DNA of 7,441 nucleotides from Candidatus Omnitrophota bacterium. Its GTDB lineage: Bacteria; Omnitrophota; Gorgyraeia; Zapsychrales; Fredricksoniimonadaceae. Position numbers and translations under genes: made by a program. This document shows positions 1 through 4,845 of the stretch, in pieces. The notes beneath the pieces were generated by a model. The model saw nothing but the letters and a program-made list of their open reading frames with translations, did not search any database and was not told the DNA's origin. Numbering within the stretch: position 1 is the stretch's first letter; every line of letters begins with the position of its first letter. Location: assembly GCA_023247575.1 (NCBI GenBank), contig JAHFGE010000074.1, positions 1-7,441 on the forward strand, given 5' to 3'.

Positions 1-110
1 GTTGGGTATTGTAAGGTTACAGGTTTCTTTAAAAAATTTTTAAAGGTCACGATATAACCTTTAATGATGCTATACAAACCTGTGAATAAATTTTTAATAT
101 GCTTAAACAT
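1..110 (-). CDS. nuoI: NADH-quinone oxidoreductase subunit I, N-terminal fragment (cut by window edge)
   Basis: The reading frame starts with ATG at 110 and stays open to the left edge, giving 36 residues plus part of a codon. It begins MFKHIKNLFTGLY and ends KKPVTLQYP. The stretch 'G-x-x-V-T-x-K-x-x-x-K-K-P-V-T-x-Q-Y-P' is the characteristic N-terminus of NuoI, the subunit that carries two 4Fe-4S clusters (N6a, N6b) and passes electrons toward cluster N2 in NuoB. The cluster-binding cysteines lie outside the window. The start is one base after the nuoH stop and is preceded by a GGTGAG ribosome binding site about 6 bases upstream, so it is translated as part of the nuo operon. The position directly after nuoH is the normal one for nuoI. 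The frame is too short to stand alone statistically; the call rests on the motif and on the context. Confidence 0.88.
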   Translation of the reverse strand, partial: MFKHIKNLFTGLYSIIKGYIVTFKNFLKKPVTLQYP

Positions 111-111
111 A

Positions 112-1056
112 TTATCTCACCATCATCCACCCACTGACCAGTAAGTTCACCAAGGCCAGCGTTGTTAAAACTTTCCAAGCAAAAGACATCATCTGGTCCA
201 TCCTTAACCGAGGCAAGGTCCAACGCATCCACATCAAAAAAGAAATAACACCGTAGGTTTTAAGTAAAAACCACACTACCCCTGGTAAAAACGGCCCTTG
301 CCAGCCTCCCAAAAAAAGCGTTGTGGCTACCGCAGAAACAATAAAGACATTGGTATATTCCGCCACAAAAAACATGGCAAATTTCATACCCGAATATTCC
401 GTGTGGTAACCTGCCACCAGTTCCGATTCTGCCTCGGGGATATCAAAAGGAACACGATTGACCTCGGCGGTGGCTGAAATCAAATAAATCAAAAAAGCCA
501 AAGCCAAATGAGGCTTAGCGATAAACCAGAGGCCGTGCTGAGCCTGCACAATACCCTGCATCGATAAAGTGCCAGTCTCCATGACCACAATTAAAACGGA
601 TAATAACAGTGGGACCTCATAACTGATAATTTGGGCAGCCGAGCGCATGCCGCCAAGAAGCGAATACTTGTTATTTGATCCCCACCCTGCCATAAAAATC
701 CCCAACACACACACGGAAGTAATCGAACAAATATAAAGCAAGCCGACATTGAGATCGCGAGGAATCCATCGGGAACTAAAAGGAATGGTCACAAAAGCCA
801 TTACAGAAGGCACCGTCACAAAAAATGGAGCCAGCCACCAGGAGAGAGTATCGATGCCTTGAGGGGCTATGTCCTCTTTTAATAAAAGTTTGACGGTGTC
901 AGCCACCGGTTGTAACGCGCCTTGAAACCCAGTGCGCATGGGGCCCAGCCGATTCTGAATCCAGGCGGAGACTTTGCGCTCCAGCCAAATTAAAAACATG
1001 GCGGAAACAGCAATAAATCCAAGACAACTAAGCCCGGCAGCAACCATCTGTATCAT
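112..1056 (-). CDS. nuoH: NADH-quinone oxidoreductase subunit H (membrane subunit of complex I)
   Basis: NuoH (ND1) is the multi-spanning inner-membrane subunit that forms much of the quinone chamber and joins the peripheral arm to the proton-pumping arm. The 314-residue product has about eight hydrophobic segments and the family signatures. These are ERKVSAWIQNRLGP at 26-39, GWGSNNKYSLLGGMR at 124-138 followed by an 'AQ-IISYE-P' helix, and the acidic loop AEVNRVPFDIPEAESELVAG at 197-216, which continues as YHTEYSGMKF. The C-terminal RWTLPRLRMDQ motif is also present. The length is slightly below the usual 320-340. The ATG at 1056 is supported by a GGGAGA site about 9 bases upstream and overlaps the nuoD stop by four bases (ATGA), which suggests translational coupling. 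It follows nuoD directly, without nuoEFG between them. Confidence 0.97.
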   Translation of the reverse strand: MIQMVAAGLSCLGFIAVSAMFLIWLERKVSAWIQNRLGPMRTGFQGALQPVADTVKLLLKEDIAPQGIDTLSWWLAPFFVTVPSVMAFVTIPFSSRWIPRDLNVGLLYICSITSVCVLGIFMAGWGSNNKYSLLGGMRSAAQIISYEVPLLLSVLIVVMETGTLSMQGIVQAQHGLWFIAKPHLALAFLIYLISATAEVNRVPFDIPEAESELVAGYHTEYSGMKFAMFFVAEYTNVFIVSAVATTLFLGGWQGPFLPGVVWFLLKTYGVISFLMWMRWTLPRLRMDQMMSFAWKVLTTLALVNLLVSGWMMVR

Positions 1057-2147
1057 CGATCGATTTCTCCCATGACAATGTCCAAACTACCCAATACACA
1101 AACAGTATCAGAAACATTTAAGCCTTTAATTAACTCCGGCAGCACAGCCAGATTAGAAAATGAGGGTGAGCGAATTTTACAGCGATAGGGATTAAAACCT
1201 CCCTCGGCCACAATATAAAACCCCAGTTCTCCTCGAGGATTCTCGGTTCGCATATAGGATTCACCCGTGCCGCGGAAAACACGATTGACTTTTGAAATCG
1301 GATTGCCTTCCGGCAAGGCGCCAAGAGCCTGTTCAATAATCCGCAGGCTCTGGGCAATCTCCTCTAATCTCACCTTGAAACGATCCCAGGCGTCTCCAAC
1401 GATCCCTGTGGGCACCTCAAAATTAAATTTATCGTAGAGCAGATAAGGTTCGTCTTTACGTAAATCCCATTTCACACCACTGGCCCTCAGATTGGGCCCT
1501 GTCACACTGTAATTAAGAGCTAATTCTTTGGGCAAAATTCCAATATTCTTGGAACGTGCCAAAAAAATGGCGTTATAAGTCAAAAGTTCGTTATATTCCA
1601 CCAACATCTTACGTTCATAGGCAATAAAATCCTTGATCGACTTATCCATTCCTGCTGTCATGTCCCCGCTGAGGCCGCCGATACGCATATAGTTATACGT
1701 CAGCCGGCTGCCGCAGATTTCATCAAAAATTTCTACAATTTTTTCGCGATCCCTGAAGGCATAAAACAAAGGTGTGGCATAAGCGCCTAAGTCCTGAGCA
1801 AAGGTGCCAATGGCCACCAAATGACTGGCCACACGATTAAGCTCGGCCGTGATCACCCTGATGTACTGAGCCCGGGGAGAAACCTCGACGTTGAGCAATT
1901 TTTCCACCGCCAGACAATAGCCTAAATTATTATTCATAGAGGCCAAATAATCCAGTCGGTCAGTGAAAGGGATAAATTGAGTGTAAGTACGGTTTTCTGC
2001 AATCTTTTCAATACTGCGATGCAGATACCCTAAATGAGGTTTGCAATCGAGGACGATCTCCCCATTGAGCTTCAATTCCAGGTAGAGAACCCCATGGGTG
2101 GAAGGGTGCTGCGGCCCCATGTTAATAATAAGTTCTTCTTGGTTCAT
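1053..2147 (-). CDS. nuoD: NADH-quinone oxidoreductase subunit D (49 kDa subunit)
   Basis: NuoD is the peripheral-arm subunit that, with NuoB, forms the quinone-reduction site. It descends from the large subunit of NiFe hydrogenases but has no metal site. The 364-residue product opens MNQEELIINMGPQHPSTHG. His18 in the PQHPSTHG loop and Tyr67 (in RLDYL) match the quinone-binding His38 and Tyr87 of Thermus Nqo4, with identical 49-residue spacing. It ends in SLDIVMGEIDR, the standard family C-terminus. A longer frame opens at 2180, but the ATG at 2147 has an AGAGGA ribosome binding site 6 bases upstream. The 11 extra codons would come from a palindromic repeat and are not conserved-looking, so I chose 2147. 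nuoC and nuoD are separate genes here, not fused as in E. coli. The stop overlaps the nuoH start. Confidence 0.97.
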   Translation of the reverse strand: MNQEELIINMGPQHPSTHGVLYLELKLNGEIVLDCKPHLGYLHRSIEKIAENRTYTQFIPFTDRLDYLASMNNNLGYCLAVEKLLNVEVSPRAQYIRVITAELNRVASHLVAIGTFAQDLGAYATPLFYAFRDREKIVEIFDEICGSRLTYNYMRIGGLSGDMTAGMDKSIKDFIAYERKMLVEYNELLTYNAIFLARSKNIGILPKELALNYSVTGPNLRASGVKWDLRKDEPYLLYDKFNFEVPTGIVGDAWDRFKVRLEEIAQSLRIIEQALGALPEGNPISKVNRVFRGTGESYMRTENPRGELGFYIVAEGGFNPYRCKIRSPSFSNLAVLPELIKGLNVSDTVCVLGSLDIVMGEIDR

Positions 2148-2153
2148 ATTATA

Positions 2154-2159
2154 TCCTCT
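2154..2159 (-). promoter_or_regulatory. Ribosome binding site that fixes the nuoD start
   Basis: On the minus strand the sequence reads AGAGGA, then TATAAT, then ATG at 2147. The 6-base spacing is good. It lies directly after the edge of the 80-bp palindromic repeat, so it is the only part of the nuoC-nuoD spacer not made of repeat. It argues against the upstream in-frame ATG at 2180, which lies inside the repeat. Confidence 0.75.
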
Positions 2160-2160
2160 A

Positions 2161-2240
2161 CCCTTCGACTCGCTCCTCACTCGCTCAGGGTGGTTCGACT
2201 CTGCAAGTCAATGGTGAGCGAGCGAAGCGAGTCGAACCAC
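2161..2240. repeat. 80-bp compound palindromic repeat filling the nuoC-nuoD spacer
   Basis: The 80 bases can pair in two competing ways. In the first, 2190-2201 (GTGGTTCGACTC) pairs perfectly with 2229-2240, a 12-bp stem with a 27-base loop. In the second, 2164-2174 (TTCGACTCGCT) pairs perfectly with 2226-2236, and after a small internal loop 2180-2187 pairs with 2215-2222. TTCGACT occurs twice directly and once inverted. The element fits exactly between the nuoC stop, whose last base position it shares, and the nuoD ribosome binding site. Motifs of the type CCCTTCGACT...GCTCAGGG and GTGGTTCGACTCGC recur, from memory, as dispersed intergenic repeats in many bacterial genomes. I therefore read it as a REP- or MITE-like unit, without a known family name. 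In the nuo transcript it would fold into a strong structure that could affect processing or the NuoC:NuoD ratio (inference). Confidence 0.8.
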
Positions 2241-2704
2241 TATCCTTTTAAACCCATTGTCTGCGGCCTAGGAATAAAATCCAGCCGCTTAAAATCTTTA
2301 CGCAAAGGAAAATCCGTCCAATCATCCGGATTCATGATGCGCCGCAAATCAGGATGATTTAAAAACTTTATCCCAAAAAGATCGTAGACTTCCCTTTCCA
2401 GCCAGTTGGCTGATTTCCAAAACGGTGTCAGCGACTCCACGGTTAAATCGTTGAGTTCAACAATTGTTTTAAGTGTCAGCATCAAACGGTTGCAAGTTGA
2501 GTATAAGTGGTAGACCACTTCCATCTTGTCTTTGCGGTCAACAGCCGTGATGCAGTGGCAATTTTCAAAATCCATTTCGTTTTTTAAAAATCCCGCTACT
2601 TCAAAAAGTGATGATTGAGGGATGACAAGGGCGTTGGGTAAAGCTACCGTCTCAAGAGAAGGAAACTTCTCTTTAATCTTTTGAAGGATGTCGTTGATCT
2701 GCAT
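2240..2704 (-). CDS. nuoC: NADH-quinone oxidoreductase subunit C (30 kDa subunit)
   Basis: NuoC is a cofactor-free subunit of the complex I connecting module that packs against NuoD and NuoB. The 154-residue product carries the diagnostic block WLEREVYDLFGIKF (about residues 101-114) followed by NHPDLRRIMNPDDW and DFPLRKDF, the PROSITE-type signature of the family. The length is typical for an unfused NuoC. The ATG at 2704 lies inside the 3' end of nuoB (32-base overlap), with an AGGA-type site about 12 bases upstream. The next in-frame Met is around residue 43, so no shorter start is plausible. The TAG stop abuts the palindromic repeat. The tail after the signature (RLDFIPRPQTMGLKG) is ordinary, so the repeat does not seem to have truncated the protein. 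Confidence 0.96.
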   Translation of the reverse strand: MQINDILQKIKEKFPSLETVALPNALVIPQSSLFEVAGFLKNEMDFENCHCITAVDRKDKMEVVYHLYSTCNRLMLTLKTIVELNDLTVESLTPFWKSANWLEREVYDLFGIKFLNHPDLRRIMNPDDWTDFPLRKDFKRLDFIPRPQTMGLKG

Positions 2705-3197
2705 TTTTAATTTTTTCCTGTAATTTTAGAAGGCCCTGCAATAAGTTTTCCGGTCGTGGAGGACAGCCCAATACATACACATCAACCGGCACGCCTAGCT
2801 TTTCTGTGCCCTTGACTACCGAATAGGTATCATAGTAAAAAATCCCGCCGCTAATAGCACAATTACCCATGGCAATGACATATTTGGGTTCGGGCATTTG
2901 AGCGTAAAGTTTTTTAAGACACTCCCCCATCTTGACGCAAATAGTGCCAGCTACGATCATCACATCACATTGCCGCGGGCTGCCACGAAAAACTCCTGCT
3001 CCAAAACGGTCAATATCAAAACGAGAGGCGCCGGTCGCCATCATTTCAATGGCGCAGCAAGACAATCCAAAGGTCAAAGGCCAAAGGGATGAGCCTTTAG
3101 CCCATTTAAATAAATCTTCACTTTTAGTCAATATAATTTCCCCTCCGGGAAACTTTTCTATATAACGCGACCCTGGGAGCTTCTCATTTATTGCCAT
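2673..3197 (-). CDS. nuoB: NADH-quinone oxidoreductase subunit B (PSST, cluster N2 subunit)
   Basis: NuoB holds the terminal 4Fe-4S cluster N2 that reduces quinone. The 174-residue product (start at 3197) shows tandem Cys47-Cys48 in GLSCCAIEMM, Cys113 in AMGNCAISGG and Cys145 in GCPPRPENLL, the four N2 ligands. Spacing from the second to the third ligand is 65, as in E. coli and Thermus. Spacing from the third to the fourth is 32, not 29, owing to extra residues around FYYDTYS and KLGVPVD. Three further cysteines (77, 87, 93) lie in PRQCDVM and GTICVKMGEC, where homologues I remember usually have none. Leu replaces the usual Pro before GCPP. An upstream ATG at 3218 is in frame, but the ATG at 3197 has AAGGAG at ideal spacing. 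The gene overlaps nuoA by 10 bases and nuoC by 32. Confidence 0.95.
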   Translation of the reverse strand: MAINEKLPGSRYIEKFPGGEIILTKSEDLFKWAKGSSLWPLTFGLSCCAIEMMATGASRFDIDRFGAGVFRGSPRQCDVMIVAGTICVKMGECLKKLYAQMPEPKYVIAMGNCAISGGIFYYDTYSVVKGTEKLGVPVDVYVLGCPPRPENLLQGLLKLQEKIKNADQRHPSKD

Positions 3198-3544
3198 TCC
3201 AATGCTCCTTTTTTCCAAGCATAAAAAAGACCTGCGGCCAAAATCAGAATGAACGCAGCCATTTCAAAATAAGCCGTGATCCCTAACTGGCGAAAAACAA
3301 TAGCCCAAGGCATGGTAAATAAAATTTCTACGTCGAAAATCACAAAAATAAGGGCAAATAGATAATAGCGGACATTAAATTGGACCCGGGAGTCCCCCTT
3401 AATTATTTCCCCGCACTCATAAGGGGAGCTTTTGGCTTGACTGGGGGCGCGTGGCCGCAAAAACCAAGAGACAACCAAGGCCGATCCTACGAAACCGACC
3501 CCTAATAATAAAAAGAAAATAATATATAAATAATCTGGTAACAT
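3188..3544 (-). CDS. nuoA: NADH-quinone oxidoreductase subunit A
   Basis: NuoA (ND3) is a small three-helix membrane subunit at the junction of the two arms of complex I. The 118-residue product has helices at about 5-29, 61-81 and 92-110. The loop between helices 1 and 2 contains SPYECGE with Cys44, the loop that moves between active and deactive states in homologues. Helix 2 carries IFDVEILF with Asp71 and Glu73, the conserved acidic pair involved in proton transfer. An in-frame stop four codons upstream leaves ATG 3544 as the only start. Its ribosome site is poor: AAGG is either one base or about 14 bases away. The 98-base gap to exbD (3545-3642) shows neither a convincing promoter nor a terminator, so read-through from the exbB promoter is possible. 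Confidence 0.96.
   Translation of the reverse strand: MLPDYLYIIFFLLLGVGFVGSALVVSWFLRPRAPSQAKSSPYECGEIIKGDSRVQFNVRYYLFALIFVIFDVEILFTMPWAIVFRQLGITAYFEMAAFILILAAGLFYAWKKGALEWQ
3205..3210 (-). promoter_or_regulatory. Strong ribosome binding site that fixes the nuoB start
   Basis: The minus strand reads AAGGAG, seven bases (CATTGGA), then ATG at 3197. This is the best Shine-Dalgarno site in the nuo cluster. It lies inside the last codons of nuoA, so nuoB translation can be coupled to nuoA termination. It favours ATG 3197 over the in-frame ATG at 3218, which lies upstream of the site. Confidence 0.8.
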
Positions 3545-3642
3545 ACCTTGAGCTTAACATCCTTGAGGAGGCAGGGTCTATACGTACTACTACTTAGAAA
3601 ATAGGCTATGACTACTAAATTTCTGGGGTAAATTCTAGTGGG

Positions 3643-4062
3643 TTAGCGCTTAACTTCCGTGGCTAAAATCAAATGTTTAATTCCCACACGTGAGGCTATA
3701 TCCATGACCCGCACCACAAAATCATATTTAACGCTACGGTCTCCATTGATAATAATGGCAGGATCTCTTTGCTTTCCGGCCAGAGATTGAAGTTTGAATT
3801 TAAAAAGATTCTTATCAAAACGCAAATTATAACGTTGATTTTCCAAATACACATCGCCACTGGCTGTGATGTTGATATCAATGTCCTTGGTTTGAGTGCT
3901 TCCTTCATTATAAGAGACCTGAGGAAGGGCTATTTTAATGCTAGAACGATAAATAAACGGTGTAGTGACCATAAAAATAATCAAAAGTACCAAAATAACA
4001 TCCGTGAAAGGAGCTATATTAATATCAGCCATGAGGCGGGAATGACGCTCTCGTCGTTTCAT
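3643..4062 (-). CDS. exbD: Biopolymer transport protein ExbD/TolR
   Basis: ExbD/TolR proteins are the small partners of ExbB/TolQ in the inner-membrane proton channel that powers TonB- or Tol-dependent work at the outer membrane. The 139-residue product has a basic cytoplasmic N-terminus (MKRRERHSRL), the DINIAPFTDV motif, and one transmembrane helix at about 17-36. Asp21 is the conserved intramembrane proton-carrying aspartate. A periplasmic domain follows, with the usual 'IIINGDRSVKYDFVVRVMDIAS-G' pattern near the C-terminus. The length matches the family (about 140). The start overlaps the exbB stop as ATGA, with only a weak A-rich site upstream, so coupling to exbB translation is likely. 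An internal Met11 is possible, but the basic leader is typical. No tonB, tolA, tolB or pal is in the window, so Exb versus Tol cannot be decided. Confidence 0.93.
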   Translation of the reverse strand: MKRRERHSRLMADINIAPFTDVILVLLIIFMVTTPFIYRSSIKIALPQVSYNEGSTQTKDIDINITASGDVYLENQRYNLRFDKNLFKFKLQSLAGKQRDPAIIINGDRSVKYDFVVRVMDIASRVGIKHLILATEVKR

Positions 4063-4685
4063 TTTTTCTTAATACATAAATCCAACAATTCAGAAGCCGT
4101 TAATTCCATATCCAAAACAAAATTATCGATTTTGCGGACAAAATAGTTATAGCTCACCACGGCAGGAATAGCCACCAAAAGGCCGGCTGCGGTACAGACC
4201 AGGGCTTCCGAAATACCGGCGGTGACAACGTCCATGCCTCCTGAAGCTGTTTTGGATACATCATGAAAAGCACGAATAATACCAAGCACCGTCCCAAATA
4301 AACCAATATAAACGGCAATGCCTCCAATCGTACCGACGATACTGGTAAAACGTTCCAGCTGGACGGTCTGAATGGTGATTTCACGTTCCATGGCGTTGGA
4401 AATAAGCTTATCATCATGGCTATTAAGATTTAGGCCGGCTAGAGCCACCCTGGCATAAGGGGTATCGATATGGCGGCAAAAATCAACCGCATTTGAGATT
4501 TGTTGGCGAGCAGCCTCTTTGCGGATTTGCTCCAGAAGTTGTATGCGACTAACCGCAGAGCACCGTTTAAAATACCATAAACGTTCAATAATAACGGCAA
4601 TGGATAGCACCGAACAGGCAATGAGTATATAAATGGTAAACCCGCCCGCATGAATAATTTCAAAAATACTTTTATCTTGAAACAT
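4059..4685 (-). CDS. exbB: Biopolymer transport protein ExbB/TolQ (MotA/TolQ/ExbB proton channel)
   Basis: This is the main channel-forming subunit of the ExbBD/TolQR motor. With the start at 4685 the product has 208 residues. There is one transmembrane helix at about 16-38, a long cytoplasmic stretch, and two further helices at about 116-140 and 158-184 that bear the family signature. The signature parts are IGLFGTVLGIIRAF (127-140) and GISEALVCTAAGLLVAIPAVVSYN, with Glu160 and Thr165 matching conserved polar positions. The usual Pro in the 'A-P-x-I-G-L' stretch is Val here (IAVYIGLF). A longer frame from 4715 exists, but AGGAG lies five bases before ATG 4685 and inside the longer reading, so I prefer the shorter start. 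It is the first gene of the leftward unit and is followed by exbD with a 4-base overlap. Confidence 0.93.
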   Translation of the reverse strand: MFQDKSIFEIIHAGGFTIYILIACSVLSIAVIIERLWYFKRCSAVSRIQLLEQIRKEAARQQISNAVDFCRHIDTPYARVALAGLNLNSHDDKLISNAMEREITIQTVQLERFTSIVGTIGGIAVYIGLFGTVLGIIRAFHDVSKTASGGMDVVTAGISEALVCTAAGLLVAIPAVVSYNYFVRKIDNFVLDMELTASELLDLCIKKK

Positions 4686-4690
4686 GATGT

Positions 4691-4695
4691 CTCCT
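4691..4695 (-). promoter_or_regulatory. Ribosome binding site that fixes the exbB start
   Basis: The minus strand reads CAGGAG, five bases (ACATC), then ATG at 4685. The alternative ATG at 4715 has no comparable site, and its first ten residues (MTLRHSSGDI) fall before the usual ExbB N-terminus. Confidence 0.75.
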
Positions 4696-4700
4696 GAACT

Positions 4701-4744
4701 ATGACGTAATGTCATGGTTTATCCCGAGCCTACTGGCGAGGGAT
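4701..4744 (-). promoter_or_regulatory. Two small hairpins in the exbB leader
   Basis: Between the predicted exbB promoter and its ribosome binding site, the leader contains two inverted repeats. At 4721-4744, a 5-bp arm (ATCCC/GGGAT) and a 3-bp arm (GCC/GGC) close on a 4-base loop, separated by a symmetric 2x2 internal loop. At 4701-4715, ATGAC and GTCAT flank five bases, directly before the AGGAG site. Neither is followed by a T-run on either strand, so they are not intrinsic terminators. They could be an RNA element or protein-binding sites; no riboswitch class was recognised. Confidence 0.35.
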
Positions 4745-4771
4745 CTGAAAAAATAATCTACTAAGGTCGTC

Positions 4772-4800
4772 ATTGTAATGGATTTTTATTTGCACGTCAA
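4772..4800 (-). promoter_or_regulatory. Sigma70-type promoter driving exbB leftward
   Basis: On the minus strand TTGACG (4795-4800) is followed after exactly 17 bases by TACAAT (4772-4777). Each box matches the consensus at five of six positions. Transcription would start near 4765 and leave a leader of about 80 bases before exbB. This is the best promoter match I found for the exbB-exbD-nuo strand. I saw no clear second promoter in the gap before nuoA. Confidence 0.6.
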
Positions 4801-4817
4801 AGTCTTTATGGTAATAT
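4790..4817 (+). promoter_or_regulatory. Candidate promoter driving ilvBN rightward
   Basis: TTGCAC (4790-4795) and TAATAT (4812-4817) are separated by 16 bases. The -10 box matches four of six consensus positions and the -35 only three, so this is weaker than the opposing promoter. Its -35 shares base 4795 with the -35 of the exbB promoter, so the two would compete for polymerase or share a regulator. The predicted start near 4824 leaves only about 20 bases before the ilvB ATG. That is too short for a leader-peptide attenuator, T-box or riboswitch of the kind often found before ilv genes. Confidence 0.42.
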
Positions 4818-4845
4818 ATGGCCTTATTTGAAAGAAAAACTTTTG

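Noticed and set aside
47..232. 61-residue minus-strand frame at the left edge
   Set aside because: It overlaps the nuoH 3' end and the nuoI start in another frame, has no family features, and the nuoI frame explains this stretch.
2148..2180. Longer N-terminus of NuoD starting at ATG 2180
   Set aside because: The extra 11 codons are read from the palindromic repeat, while ATG 2147 has an AGAGGA site six bases upstream and matches the usual NuoD N-terminus.
2161..2240. CRISPR array or insertion sequence at the nuoC-nuoD junction
   Set aside because: There is only one compound palindrome, with no regular repeat-spacer pattern and no transposase frame.
2034..2357. 107-residue plus-strand frame opposite nuoC/nuoD
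   Set aside because: It crosses the palindromic repeat and lies antisense to two well-supported genes, with no recognisable features.
3545..3642. Separate promoter for nuoA in the 98-base gap
   Set aside because: Several AT-rich hexamers occur on the minus strand, such as TAGAAT, but none pairs with a credible -35 at proper spacing.
4828..4845. TTG start for IlvB at 4828
   Set aside because: It lies about 10 bases after the predicted -10 box with no ribosome site; the ATG at 4846 is in the same frame and fits the family N-terminus.
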